Assembly: GCF_000425785.1 (NCBI RefSeq)
Contig: NZ_AUEC01000011.1
Coordinates: 145,094-209,093, forward strand
From: Pseudomonas taiwanensis DSM 21245
GTDB lineage: Bacteria > Pseudomonadota > Gammaproteobacteria > Pseudomonadales > Pseudomonadaceae
DNA: 64,000 nt
Direction of reading: 5' to 3'
Under the pieces are notes generated by a model. The model had not been told where the DNA came from. It worked only from the letters and a program-made list of their open reading frames with translations, and ran no database searches. The translations under genes and the position numbers were made by a program. This document shows positions 1 through 8,761 of the stretch, in pieces. Each line of letters begins with the position of its first letter. Positions within the stretch are counted from its first letter, which is position 1.

Positions 1-794
1 ACCAACAAACGAAAATCGTCGTCTCCTCTTGGCATCGACAACGCCACCCGGCTCATGACGAACAAGTGATCCGGAACCCACAGCTGGTCGCGCTCAGCTT
101 GCCGGGCCTGATAGGCCAGCAGGACCACCCTGTCTCCCAGGAGCGCGTCGACCTTGCGGTCGACCACCCGCTGCACCCCTTCCGCGTACGTCGACACTTC
201 CTGGAGCGTGGATTGCAAACCAAGCTGGCGGATCCGCTCATGGGCCCAGCGACTGCTCAAGGTGCCACGCAGGACGGCAAAGCTGTGCTTGCTCAACCCC
301 GCGTTGATCGTCGCGCGCCAGCGCGGGCTGGTGTCCTGCGCGCCACCGCTGAGGGGGCCGAGCAAGGTATTCGGTGCATCACGCCTGACCAGAGCCGCAA
401 GGCCGGAAGTAAAGACCGCGATGGAAAAGTCCAAGGTGCCCCTTCTGGATAGGGTTTCCACCATCGGTGTACAGAGCAGGTCGACCTGCCCGTCACCCAC
501 GGTGCGAACAGCCTCCGGCTCTGCCAGGGAGCGCCAGCGTACCTGCAAGCCCGCGAGCCCGGGCGACTCCCGAAGGCGTGCGACGACTGCCTGGCAAAGG
601 TCGATGGAGTACCCCTCCGGTGCCTGTTCGCTGCCAGATGAGAAGGGAGCGAACCCCTCCACGAATCCGAGATTGAGCACCTGCCCTTGCCTTAACCTGC
701 TCAATACGTCCGCAGCGGCGACAGTGCTGTCTGCTACCGCGCACAACAGCAAACTGGCAAGACACCAACCGGTCGCTTTCAATGAACGCTTCAT
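1..794 (-). CDS. Family 3 extracellular solute-binding protein, 3' end outside window
   Basis: The reading frame stays open from ATG at 794 to the window edge, so the C-terminus is missing. The first 25 or so residues form a signal peptide with a hydrophobic core and an Ala-rich end. The GFxxGFxPF stretch, the GYSIDLC segment and the DGQVDLLCTPM segment match the periplasmic amino-acid-binding (SBP_bac_3) fold. Its ATG overlaps the stop codon of the upstream PotE-type antiporter gene (ATGA), so the two are probably translationally coupled. That pairing suggests a ligand such as an amino acid or polyamine, but the ligand cannot be read from the sequence. Confidence 0.75.
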   Translation of the reverse strand, partial: MKRSLKATGWCLASLLLCAVADSTVAAADVLSRLRQGQVLNLGFVEGFAPFSSGSEQAPEGYSIDLCQAVVARLRESPGLAGLQVRWRSLAEPEAVRTVGDGQVDLLCTPMVETLSRRGTLDFSIAVFTSGLAALVRRDAPNTLLGPLSGGAQDTSPRWRATINAGLSKHSFAVLRGTLSSRWAHERIRQLGLQSTLQEVSTYAEGVQRVVDRKVDALLGDRVVLLAYQARQAERDQLWVPDHLFVMSRVALSMPRGDDDFRLL

Positions 795-2122
795 GGCGCA
801 CCTCCGATCATGTCCAACGCCTTGACGAAACGCTTGGCAATGAAACCGAACAGCAGGTAGCCCAGCGCCATGATCAGAGCGGCACCGAATACGGCTTCCA
901 GGCCCGAGGCGTACAGTGCGTAGAAGCAATAGCACACCGCGACCACCATGACCGCGCTGTTACGGCGAAAAATGGCTGCCTGAACCTGGGCCTTGTACAT
1001 GATCACCAACAGCCCGGTCAGCGAGGTGATGTAGGGAATGATGTTGGTCACGGCAGCCAGGTTGACCAGTTTGCTGAACTGGGCGCTGGCATTGGGCGAG
1101 AGCGTCGACAGGGCAATGAGGCTCTGCAGCACGGCGCAGGTCAGCATGCCTATCAATGGCACACCACGTGCCGTGGTGCGCGTGAACAGCGTTGGGAAAA
1201 GCCCCTGCCCGGCAGTCACTCTGGCGGTTTCAGCCAAGGTGAATTGCCAGCCGAGCAACGAACCCACACAGGCGATTACCGCCAAGGCCATGATGACATT
1301 GCCGACAGCGTCATTGAACATCTGCGCATAGACCAGGGCGAAGGGCGCGCTGGCGTTTGCAAGTTCCGGGTTCGGCACGATGCCCTGGATGACACTGGTC
1401 GAAAGAATGTAGATCACCGCTGCGCCAAGGGTGCCGAGCAAGCACGCCAGAGGCACATTGCGCTTGGGGTTTTCCACCGCGTCGGAGTTCTGCGCAGCCG
1501 ATTCCATGCCCAGGAACGCCCACAAGGTCAGCGGAATACTGTTGGTAATGGCCTGGGCGACCGGCATTTGACCCGGGTTCCAGGCATCCTGGAAGGTCGC
1601 GGGGCTGAACCAGTGCCACCCGATCAGGCTTAAACCGGCAACCGGGACGATGACGCCCCACACGCTGACAGCGCCAATACGACCGGTAACTTCGGCTCCC
1701 CCCAGGTTGGACAAGGTGGTAAACCAGATCAACGTCACCGCTCCAACCAATAGCGGCCCACCACCAGTTCCAAGCCAGGGAATGAAAGGCGTGAGGTAGC
1801 CAACGGCAGAAATGGCGATGGCTACATTGCCAATCATCAGCGACAGGAAGTAAAGGTAGGAGCACAGAAAGAAAGCAGACTTGCCATGGGCTTGTTCACT
1901 GTAGGCAGACATGCCGCCCGATTGCGTGCAGTAGATGCCGCATTGGGCGAAACAGTAGGCGATAGCCATCGAGCCGATGGCCGTAATCACCCAGGACAGC
2001 AGCGAGACGGCGCCGATCTGCGCCATGCTTGCCGGCAGCATGATGATGCCCGAACCCATCATATTCACAGTGACCAGCGTCGTCAGTCCGACCAGGCCCA
2101 TTTTCTTTGCTTTATCACGCAT
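791..2122 (-). CDS. potE: PotE-type amino acid/polyamine antiporter
   Basis: A 443-residue inner-membrane protein of the APC superfamily with about twelve hydrophobic segments. It follows E. coli PotE (putrescine-ornithine antiporter) along its whole length: the NMMGSGIIMLP signature near the N-terminus, SWVITAIGSMAIAY, the TLWAFLGMESAAQNSD-like segment, and AAVTNIIPYI towards the end. The start at 2122 is chosen because GGAGG lies 8 bases before it. A longer in-frame start at 2212 would run into the upstream gene. Substrate could be putrescine/ornithine, agmatine or another basic amino acid; no decarboxylase gene is next to it, so the exchange partner is open. Confidence 0.82.
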   Translation of the reverse strand: MRDKAKKMGLVGLTTLVTVNMMGSGIIMLPASMAQIGAVSLLSWVITAIGSMAIAYCFAQCGIYCTQSGGMSAYSEQAHGKSAFFLCSYLYFLSLMIGNVAIAISAVGYLTPFIPWLGTGGGPLLVGAVTLIWFTTLSNLGGAEVTGRIGAVSVWGVIVPVAGLSLIGWHWFSPATFQDAWNPGQMPVAQAITNSIPLTLWAFLGMESAAQNSDAVENPKRNVPLACLLGTLGAAVIYILSTSVIQGIVPNPELANASAPFALVYAQMFNDAVGNVIMALAVIACVGSLLGWQFTLAETARVTAGQGLFPTLFTRTTARGVPLIGMLTCAVLQSLIALSTLSPNASAQFSKLVNLAAVTNIIPYITSLTGLLVIMYKAQVQAAIFRRNSAVMVVAVCYCFYALYASGLEAVFGAALIMALGYLLFGFIAKRFVKALDMIGGAP

Positions 2123-2177
2123 GGCTGCCACCTCCGCGAAAGCTTGTCGAAGAACCGATCGCTCATGTGCCACGCCT

Positions 2178-3371
2178 TCACTTTCGAGCCCTGCGCCCCA
2201 ACCGCCGGGCACCGGGTGCAGCGCTTATGCCATGCAATATCACGCTGAGCACGACGCAAGCGATGGTCGTGGCGATGATCGTGCTGCCCTCTTGCAGCGG
2301 CGCATCGAGTACCAGCACGGCGAAGACGATAGACGCTAGACCACGCGGTCCGAACCAGCCAATGAACAGACGGCTCTCGGCAGCCAGCTCGCTGCCGGCC
2401 AGGCTCACCCAGACAGGCACCATGCGCACCAGCGACAGGCTCAGCAGTGCATAGAACCATACCGAGGGCGACAGGATTTGCGAGGCCTTGGGCGCTACGT
2501 AGGCACCGAACACCACCCAGGTCAGCAGCGAAAGCGCTTCACCGCAGGATTCGCCGGTCTTAAGCAGCGGCTGCGTTTCCCGATTGAACAGGTAACCGGT
2601 CAACACACCTGCACAGAACGCTGCGATAAAGCCGCTACCGCCCATTGCCTGGGCGCTGGCGAAGCTCAGCAACGCCAGGGCGGGCATCACCAGTTGTTGC
2701 CAAGAGTCCATTTGCAGGCAGCGGCGTTGGGAAAGACGCAGCAGCCCTCCCACCACCAGCGCCAGCACTGCCCCCGTCAGTACGCCAATGCCCAACTCCT
2801 CCAGCAAGAAGTATCCCGCCAGGGCAAAGGGCATCGTCGAGCGACTTTCCATCAGCAATGCCAGCAGCAAGAGCAGAACCGGCACGCAGATGCCGTCATT
2901 CAGTCCGCTTTCGACGTTCAGGCTTTCACGCACATTGGCCGGCACCAGGGGGTTACTCACCACTGCCTTGCCAAGGGCGGCATCGGTGGGCGCCAGGATC
3001 GTCGACAACAGGGCCATTTCCAGCCAGGGCATGCGTGGAAACATCAGCCACGCAGCAAGCCAACCGGCGACCAGGGTCAGCGGCAAGCCAATCGTCAGCA
3101 GACGCAGCGGCAGGCTACGGTGAAGGCGCAATTGAGCCAGATCAGCTTGGGCAGCATCGCTGAACAGTACGATCGCCAGGGTAAGCTCGGCCAGCAGCCG
3201 AAGATCATGACGATCCAGGGAAAGGTTCAGCACCCCAAGCCCAGCGGGGCCTGCCACCAGCCCCGCCAGCAAGAACAACAGGGGGCCATTGATAGGTTTG
3301 GATTCGAGCGCGCCGGCCAGGTTGGCGTACAGCACCAGCAAGGCAGCCAGGACAGCCAGATTCTGATACAT
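2178..3371 (-). CDS. Cation:proton antiporter (CPA family)
   Basis: A 397-residue integral membrane protein with about twelve hydrophobic helices. Motifs of the NhaP/CPA1 group are visible: a P-T-D-A-A-LGKAVV segment and then NVESGLNDG, which contains the acidic transport residues. It would exchange Na+ or K+ for protons across the inner membrane. It lies 55 bases upstream of the PotE-type gene on the same strand and may form one transcript with it. Both are ion/proton-linked exchangers, so a role in pH or salt homeostasis is plausible. The cation preference cannot be inferred. Confidence 0.8.
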   Translation of the reverse strand: MYQNLAVLAALLVLYANLAGALESKPINGPLLFLLAGLVAGPAGLGVLNLSLDRHDLRLLAELTLAIVLFSDAAQADLAQLRLHRSLPLRLLTIGLPLTLVAGWLAAWLMFPRMPWLEMALLSTILAPTDAALGKAVVSNPLVPANVRESLNVESGLNDGICVPVLLLLLALLMESRSTMPFALAGYFLLEELGIGVLTGAVLALVVGGLLRLSQRRCLQMDSWQQLVMPALALLSFASAQAMGGSGFIAAFCAGVLTGYLFNRETQPLLKTGESCGEALSLLTWVVFGAYVAPKASQILSPSVWFYALLSLSLVRMVPVWVSLAGSELAAESRLFIGWFGPRGLASIVFAVLVLDAPLQEGSTIIATTIACVVLSVILHGISAAPGARRLGRRARK

Positions 3372-3567
3372 GACAACCCACCGTGATCGCCACGACTGTA
3401 TGAATACGCTACCACTGCGTTCGTGGCGCGACGATCCAAAAGGCGGCGCAAGTTATCCTAGGTCAACAGTTGAGGTAATAAACCTGCAAGACTCCTGTGC
3501 ATCAGGTGGTACCTGCCCCAAGGCCCTCGCCAGCGACCGCGGGGATCATCGTGGAAATGACCTGTGC

Positions 3568-3581
3568 TTGGCTTTTATCAA
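3568..3581 (+). promoter_or_regulatory. Putative Anr/FNR box (8/10)
   Basis: TTGGCTTTTATCAA matches TTGAT-N4-ATCAA at 8 of 10 positions. Its centre is 68 bases before the phosphoribosyltransferase start at 3643. TAGGTT, 21 bases after the box, could be the -10 element of a class II promoter. The rest of the 3372-3642 gap shows no other gene. Confidence 0.55.
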
Positions 3582-3642
3582 GTCGAGCAGGTGGCAGCGG
3601 TATAGGTTGCCAATGACCCTTGGCCGACCACGGAAAACAATC

Positions 3643-4215
3643 ATGAACCGCCCCGCCCCCTCACGCGCTCGCCTGTATGACGAACAAGACCTCGACAGCG
3701 TGCTGCGTAGCATGGCGCAGCAGGCCCTGGCGTTCATGACTGCCCAACCCACGGTGCTGGTGGGGATTCAACGCCGAGGGGAGCCTTTGGCGCGCCGCCT
3801 GCAACTGCACTTGCACCGACTGACCGGGGCGGCGCCATTGCCACTCTACCCGATCAAGGTCAAGCGCTACGCCGACGACCTCAGCATCCTGCATGCCTAT
3901 ACGCAGCTTACCGAGAACCCTGAGTTGGCCAAACTGGATCTGGCCGATACCACCTTGCTGGTGGTCGATGACGTGCTGTACGAAGGGCACTCCCTGCTGC
4001 GTACCTGCGCCTACCTGGCTGAGCTTGGCGCGCGACGGGTATTCAGCGCGGTGCTCGTTGACCGTCACGTCTGTCACCAACCCGTGCATGCGCAGATCGT
4101 GGGTATACACCTGCAGGTCGCCGAGCAGGACATCGTCGAATGTCATGTGCCACCTTTCGAGGCGGATTTCAGCGTGGAAGTGGTTCGCCACGGCCGAGCT
4201 GGCGACACCGCCTGA
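3643..4215 (+). CDS. PyrR-like phosphoribosyltransferase
   Basis: A 190-residue type I phosphoribosyltransferase. GIQRRGEPLA (residues 41-50) and the PRPP loop LLVVDDVLYEGHS (105-117) match the corresponding segments of PyrR, the pyr-operon attenuator and uracil phosphoribosyltransferase. It should bind PRPP and transfer it to a nucleobase or similar acceptor. An Anr-like box lies upstream, and the gene meets a universal stress protein gene tail to tail with 1 base between stops. A PRPP-synthetase-like gene 2.6 kb away makes a nucleotide-salvage link attractive. An RNA-binding role like PyrR cannot be judged. Confidence 0.75.
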   Translation: MNRPAPSRARLYDEQDLDSVLRSMAQQALAFMTAQPTVLVGIQRRGEPLARRLQLHLHRLTGAAPLPLYPIKVKRYADDLSILHAYTQLTENPELAKLDLADTTLLVVDDVLYEGHSLLRTCAYLAELGARRVFSAVLVDRHVCHQPVHAQIVGIHLQVAEQDIVECHVPPFEADFSVEVVRHGRAGDTA

Positions 4216-4216
4216 A

Positions 4217-5107
4217 TCAATCCGCGGACGCGGACCGGACCGTCAGAAGGCTGCACGGCGCATGGTTGAGGAGCCGTTCGGTGGTGTCGCCGATCAGCTT
4301 GGCCCAGCGCCTGGGCTGCACCACGCCGACCACCACCACGTCGATCTTCAGCGTGGCGACCAGAGACTGGATCACGCGCAGCGGCGCACCTTCGATGAAG
4401 TAGCGCTGCGCATGGACAATGCCATGGATATCGGCCAGCTCATCGAACGGTGCCTGGAGCGACTCGCGCACTTGCTCCGCCCAGGGCGCTGCAAGGTCGG
4501 GATTGGCCAGCATGGCCATGGGCAGGTCGTACGCCGACAGCAAATGGACCTGGCCGTTGCATGCGCTACCCAGTTGTCGACCTGCCTCCACCAGCGCATG
4601 GTTCAGCGCTTGCTGCGCAAGGTCCGCCTTGGCCACATCCACGGCGACCAATATGCGCGCGGGCATGGCCGGGGCCTCGGCAGGCACCAGCTGCAAAGGC
4701 ACCTGACACGTATGCAGCAACGCACGGTCAACCGAGTACTTGTCGATCAGGCCACGTACCGGACTGGCGGAAAGCCCCTTGATCACCAAGTCAGGCGCAC
4801 AACGCGCGATGCATGCCGGTAGGAGGTCACCCGCCGTGGCGGTTTCCAGCGCTTCGAAGGTGATGTGCAACCCTGTGGGCGCCTGCTCATCGAGCAATGC
4901 CTTGAGCCCGGAAGCGAAATGCGCGAATGCGGCTGACGGTTGGGCAGCTTGCCGCCCTTGATCGGGCACGCCACATTCGGCAGGCGTATGGATGCCCAGT
5001 ACATGCAGCGAGGCACCTGACGCTTGAGCCAATGCCAGGGCCCGACGCAGCGCTGCATCGACCTGGACCTGGGTCATGACCAGAAGCATCCGACGGTACA
5101 GGCTCAT
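4217..5107 (-). CDS. Tandem universal stress protein (UspE-like)
   Basis: A 296-residue soluble protein with two UspA domains, roughly residues 5-145 and 150-290. Each starts with a hydrophobic strand (RRMLLVM; ARILVAVDV). The C-terminal domain ends with VVVVGVVQP, eight residues, then GDTTERLL, a modified form of the G-x2-G-x9-G(S/T) nucleotide loop. Such proteins help survival in stationary phase and low oxygen. SD AGGAGGT lies before the start. It shares a divergent promoter gap, with a perfect Anr box, with the next USP gene; on this strand a GATAAT element lies about 21 bases after the box. Confidence 0.88.
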   Translation of the reverse strand: MSLYRRMLLVMTQVQVDAALRRALALAQASGASLHVLGIHTPAECGVPDQGRQAAQPSAAFAHFASGLKALLDEQAPTGLHITFEALETATAGDLLPACIARCAPDLVIKGLSASPVRGLIDKYSVDRALLHTCQVPLQLVPAEAPAMPARILVAVDVAKADLAQQALNHALVEAGRQLGSACNGQVHLLSAYDLPMAMLANPDLAAPWAEQVRESLQAPFDELADIHGIVHAQRYFIEGAPLRVIQSLVATLKIDVVVVGVVQPRRWAKLIGDTTERLLNHAPCSLLTVRSASAD

Positions 5108-5175
5108 CAGCCACCTCCTGGCGCGAATGGGGGTGCCGCACCGCTGTCATTATCGAAGCTGGCGGTCAGCCAATC

Positions 5176-5189
5176 TTGATAAATATCAA
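5176..5189. promoter_or_regulatory. Perfect Anr/FNR box between divergent USP genes
   Basis: TTGATAAATATCAA is a 10/10 match to the Anr consensus. It is centred 75 bases from the USP start at 5107 (minus) and 87 bases from the USP start at 5269 (plus), so it could serve one or both. On the minus strand GATAAT lies about 21 bases after the box. Confidence 0.85.
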
Positions 5190-5268
5190 GGCCATCAAGC
5201 CCCACTGCGTCACCCTTGACCTGAACCGGTGGGCCTTCATCGAGGCTGCCATCGCCGTGGAGGCCATC

Positions 5269-6165
5269 ATGAATGCTTACTCGCGACTGCTACTGATCTG
5301 CCATCCAGACCTGCACCCCTCGCCTGCCCTGACGCGTGCCCAGGCGCTGGCCAGCACGACTGGCGCCACCTTGCACCTGGTGGTGCTCAGTCAACTCCCC
5401 TCACGTCTGGCCACCCTGGACCAAGTGCTGCGCGCCAATGCCCGCAAGCAGGACGCCGAGCACCGCAAGGCTTGGCTGGCCGACCAGGTGAAGGCGCTGG
5501 GCGAACTGGGCATCAGCGCCTACGCCGAGACACTGGACGATGAAGACCCGCTCAAGGACTTGATCCGGCTGGCCCAGTTGCACCGGGTAGAGATGGTGAT
5601 CAAGGACATCAAGCACGAAACCGCCTTGAGCCGTGCACTGCTCACGCCTTTGGACTGGCAACTGCTGCGCCGTTGCCCGATCCCGCTGCACTTGGTGGCC
5701 CAGGCGCAGACCAACTTGCCAGCGCGCATACTTGTCGCCGTCGATCTGGTCGAGCACGACCCTGTGATCGACAAGCTCAACGACCACATCCTGCAATCGG
5801 CACAGGCCCTGGCACAGCGATGCAAGGCGCAACTGCATCTGCTGCAGGCCTATGAACCCAGTGCAAGCTTCGTTGCCTATGCCGCCGCCCCCGTCGCCTG
5901 GACTGACAAATTGGTCGAGGAAATGTCGGGTCGTGCGCGCGAGCGCATGGCAGCGTTCGGCGGCCGCTACGGCATCAAGCCAGATCATCTGCACCTGGTG
6001 AGAGGCGCTGCCCGTAACGTGGTCAGCGAATACGCCAACCAGCATGGCTTCGATGTGGTGGTGATGGGCACGCTGTACCATGAGGGGGTGAGCAAGGTGG
6101 TCGGAAGTACCACCGAGCAAACCCTGTACAAGGTTCACTCCAGCATTCTGGCGATCCACGGTTGA
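5269..6165 (+). CDS. Tandem universal stress protein
   Basis: A 298-residue double-UspA protein. The first domain starts YSRLLLICHP, the second ARILVAVDLV near residue 160. The second ends VVMGTLYHEG followed by VGSTTEQTL, retaining the GST phosphate-loop residues. The start at 5269 follows GGAG; longer in-frame starts would overlap the Anr box. A perfect 12-bp stem terminator follows. It differs from the divergent USP at 4217-5107 in most positions, so this is an old paralogue pair rather than a recent copy. Confidence 0.87.
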   Translation: MNAYSRLLLICHPDLHPSPALTRAQALASTTGATLHLVVLSQLPSRLATLDQVLRANARKQDAEHRKAWLADQVKALGELGISAYAETLDDEDPLKDLIRLAQLHRVEMVIKDIKHETALSRALLTPLDWQLLRRCPIPLHLVAQAQTNLPARILVAVDLVEHDPVIDKLNDHILQSAQALAQRCKAQLHLLQAYEPSASFVAYAAAPVAWTDKLVEEMSGRARERMAAFGGRYGIKPDHLHLVRGAARNVVSEYANQHGFDVVVMGTLYHEGVSKVVGSTTEQTLYKVHSSILAIHG

Positions 6166-6175
6166 ACGATCGCTC

Positions 6176-6211
6176 GCCTGGTTTCACCTCCTCCCTGGAG
6201 TGAAACCAGGC
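6176..6211. terminator. Bidirectional hairpin terminator
   Basis: GCCTGGTTTCAC and GTGAAACCAGGC form a perfect 12-bp stem around a 12-base loop, between the converging USP (ending 6165) and zinc-ribbon protein (ending 6221) genes. No long T tract is present, which weakens it as an intrinsic terminator. Confidence 0.7.
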
Positions 6212-6220
6212 CAGGCGACC

Positions 6221-6712
6221 TCAGTCTCGATGCCAATCGACACTCAAGTACACATCGCTGTCGCTATAGCGGTAGCTGCACGCGCCATCGTAGGCGGCCT
6301 TCAGTTCATGACCAATGCGGTTGGCCAGGTGCGTGCCAGTGGTGGTTGCCACCAGTTGGCCCTGCTGGTAGTCGATCGCGATCAAGCGCTCAAGAACATG
6401 CGTCTGCCTTTCCTGTTGCTCCACGTTGTGCATGAGTTTGCGAATCTCCTCTTCATGCGCTGCCAGAAAACGGCCCGACACCCGCACTTGTCCGGCAGCG
6501 GCACGGTCTTCGATGCGCCGGCATGCCGGGCAGACGATCGACTCAACCGGCCCAGGCCCCTTCGCCCCATGGGCGTGCCACTCGCCTCCATGGTAGGCAG
6601 CGCCACATTGCGGACAACGCGCACTGCCAGCAGGACGATGCGCCGTGGCATAGGGGTCGAACGGATGCGGCTTGAACAGTTTGTCCTTGTGGCTTTTCTG
6701 GTATTTGTCCAT
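6221..6712 (-). CDS. BCAM0308-type CxxC protein
   Basis: A 163-residue soluble protein with two CxxC pairs (RCPQC near residue 33 and VCPAC near 60) that look like a zinc ribbon, followed by an alpha/beta region. It resembles what databases call the BCAM0308 family, whose role is unknown. The start at 6712 has GGAGAG before it. It faces the PRPP-synthetase-like gene across an Anr-like box, so it is probably part of the low-oxygen regulon. The second half may be related to ribosome-binding or NMD3-like zinc-ribbon proteins, but this is a guess. Confidence 0.6.
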   Translation of the reverse strand: MDKYQKSHKDKLFKPHPFDPYATAHRPAGSARCPQCGAAYHGGEWHAHGAKGPGPVESIVCPACRRIEDRAAAGQVRVSGRFLAAHEEEIRKLMHNVEQQERQTHVLERLIAIDYQQGQLVATTTGTHLANRIGHELKAAYDGACSYRYSDSDVYLSVDWHRD

Positions 6713-6798
6713 TGGCGTACTCTCCGTGCAGGGTGTAGGGGGCGCAGGCCATTGCATGCTCTGACATGCCCAGTGTCCGCCCGCTGGCTATGCTCGAC

Positions 6799-6812
6799 TT
6801 GATAATCGTCAA
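6799..6812. promoter_or_regulatory. Putative Anr/FNR box (9/10)
   Basis: TTGATAATCGTCAA has one mismatch. Its centre is 62 bases before the PRPP-synthetase-like start (6868) and 93 bases from the start of the divergent CxxC protein (6712). TATGTT lies 21 bases after the box on the plus strand and would suit a -10 element. Confidence 0.75.
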
Positions 6813-6867
6813 ACCGCGCAGTGGCATGCCGCTTATGTTGCTGTGAACGACCTCTGGAGCGCAGGGC

Positions 6868-7827
6868 ATGAATGACACACCACCGTTACTGTTCGCCTTG
6901 CAACGCAGCCAGGCCTATGGTCATGCCGTGGCGCAACGATTGGGCTGGAAGCTGTCTGCGCATGAAGAGCGCGACTACGAGGATGGAGAACACAAATGCT
7001 GGCCTGCCGAGTCGGTCGACGGTCGATCGGTCATCGTCTTCCATTCGCTCTTTGGTGACGCGCACCACAGCGCGCACGACAAGCTGTGCCGCTTGCTGTT
7101 CTTCTGTGGTGCGCTCAAGGACGCCGGTGCCCGCCAGGTGACAGCCGTCACGCCTTACCTGTGTTATGGCCGCAAGGACCGCAAGGTGGAGTTTCAGGAC
7201 GCGACCATTACCCGCCATGTAGCCCGGCTGATGGAAAGCTGCGGCATCGACCGCGTGGTCGCGCTGGACGTACACAACCCCAGCGCCTTCGACAACGCCT
7301 ACCGAATCCCGAGCTGGAACCTGCAATGCACCCAGCTATTCGCCCAACACCTGGCCCCGCTGCTCGGAGAAGAGGCTGTCACGGTCGTCTCGCCGGATAT
7401 CGGTGGTATCAAACGCGCCGAGCAGTTTCGCCAGGTCCTGGCGGACCTGCTGGCGCGCCCGGTTTCGGTGGCCATGATGGAAAAGCATCGCCAGCCGACG
7501 GGCCTGAGCGGCGAACATCTGGTTGGCAATGTGGCAGGCAGCACCGTCATCGTGTTCGACGACCTGATCAGCACGGGGCAGACGCTGCTCCGCGCTGCCC
7601 ACGCCTGCCGGCAGGCCGGCGCCACCCGCATACTGGCCGCAGCCACCCATGGCCTGTTCACCACAGGTGGCGAGCTGTTCGACAGCTGTGCGTTCGAACG
7701 AGTACTGGTGACCGACAGCATCTCGCCCTTTCGCCTACCCGTGCGATGTCTGGAACAGCTGGATATCGTCGATACCAGCGCCCTGGTTGCCGAGTTGCTT
7801 GCCTGCCGCCGGGGCTTGGACGCATGA
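6868..7827 (+). CDS. Ribose-phosphate pyrophosphokinase-like protein
   Basis: A 319-residue homologue of PRPP synthetase (ribose 5-phosphate + ATP to PRPP + AMP). Visible parts: the ATP loop PYLCYGRKDRKVE (96-109, compare PYFGYARQDRR), ALDVHNPSAF (132-141) with the metal-binding His, PDIGGIKRAEQF (176-187), a Lys in MEKHRQP (204-210) and the PRPP loop VIVFDDLISTGQT (227-239). The deviations suggest a divergent class, not the housekeeping Prs. An Anr-like box lies just upstream. It ends 15 bases from a converging USP gene. PRPP for the two island phosphoribosyltransferases is a reasonable purpose. Confidence 0.82.
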   Translation: MNDTPPLLFALQRSQAYGHAVAQRLGWKLSAHEERDYEDGEHKCWPAESVDGRSVIVFHSLFGDAHHSAHDKLCRLLFFCGALKDAGARQVTAVTPYLCYGRKDRKVEFQDATITRHVARLMESCGIDRVVALDVHNPSAFDNAYRIPSWNLQCTQLFAQHLAPLLGEEAVTVVSPDIGGIKRAEQFRQVLADLLARPVSVAMMEKHRQPTGLSGEHLVGNVAGSTVIVFDDLISTGQTLLRAAHACRQAGATRILAAATHGLFTTGGELFDSCAFERVLVTDSISPFRLPVRCLEQLDIVDTSALVAELLACRRGLDA

Positions 7828-7842
7828 CTCCGGCGCCGGGCC

Positions 7843-8733
7843 TTACACCGCCAGGATATTGCAGGGAATCTGGTACAACACATGCTCCGTGGTGCTGCCG
7901 AACAGTCGGTCCAGTCCCCGGGCGAGCGGCCTGCCCATGACGATCACGTCCACCGGATGGGTTTCGACGTATTCGCTCAGCACCGCGACCGGGCGGCCCA
8001 GTATGAAGTGCCTGCGCTCGGCCGGAGCGCCATAGCGGTCAGCCACCGCCTTGAAATCCTCCTCCAGTGCCTGGCGCAGGGACTCGCCGACGTCGCCAAT
8101 GGCCCAGGCGCCATATCCCATGTCGCCCATGTAGGCCATGGTCAGGTCGCACGCGAACAGCAGGTCCAGTTGCGCGCCGGTCTGCAACGCGAGCGCATTG
8201 GCCTGCTGGACGATGCTGTCATTGCGCGCCTGGCCCTCGGGCGATGGATCGGCCACGTCTACCGCCGCGACGATCTGGCGAGGCAAGGCCGGTCTGGCTG
8301 CGCCCAATAGGTAGACCGGGATCGGGCAATGCCGCAGCAACTGCCAGTCCAATGGGGTAAAGAAGGCCCGCTTGAGCACCGGTTCGCGCTCGACCTGCTT
8401 GAGCAGTACATCCGGCTGCATCTCCAGGGCATGTTCGAGAATATCCGCCTGCAGATCGCTGCTCCAGGCGACTTCCGTCGTCACTTGCACACCCGATGCC
8501 CGCAGCACCTGGGCCTGCGCTTCGAGCTGCGCCTGCTGGGATTGCAGGTAAGCCTGCCGCTCGCTCTGATGGTCACCTGTCTCCAGGAACCTGAGCTTGT
8601 CCAGCGATTCCAGCAAACCCACGATGTGCAGGCTGGCCGAACTTGACCTGGCCAGGGCGGCCGCCTGTTCCAAGGCACAGGACTGGCGCAATGCAGGGCG
8701 CAGGATCAGCAACAGGCGTTGATAGTGGCTCAT
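7843..8733 (-). CDS. Tandem universal stress protein
   Basis: A 296-residue double-UspA protein. The N-domain begins YQRLLLILRP and the C-domain RQIVAAVDVA, ending VIVMGRPLARG then FGSTTEHVL, with the GST loop kept. It starts 28 bases after the groEL-like gene stops, on the same strand, so both are probably made from the Anr-box promoter at 10453. Joint expression with a chaperonin supports a role in protein or energy stress during oxygen limitation. The bound nucleotide, if any, is unknown. Confidence 0.86.
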   Translation of the reverse strand: MSHYQRLLLILRPALRQSCALEQAAALARSSSASLHIVGLLESLDKLRFLETGDHQSERQAYLQSQQAQLEAQAQVLRASGVQVTTEVAWSSDLQADILEHALEMQPDVLLKQVEREPVLKRAFFTPLDWQLLRHCPIPVYLLGAARPALPRQIVAAVDVADPSPEGQARNDSIVQQANALALQTGAQLDLLFACDLTMAYMGDMGYGAWAIGDVGESLRQALEEDFKAVADRYGAPAERRHFILGRPVAVLSEYVETHPVDVIVMGRPLARGLDRLFGSTTEHVLYQIPCNILAV

Positions 8734-8761
8734 GGTAGCCTCCGACGATCGGTTCGCCTGA

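Noticed and set aside
1886..3386. Plus-strand frames opposite the antiporter genes.
   Set aside because: Both minus-strand proteins have about twelve hydrophobic helices and family motifs; the opposing frames are Gln/His/Arg-rich shadows.
7830..7839. CCGGCGCCGG palindrome as a terminator between converging genes.
   Set aside because: A 10-base GC palindrome has no loop and no T tract; it is too short to call.
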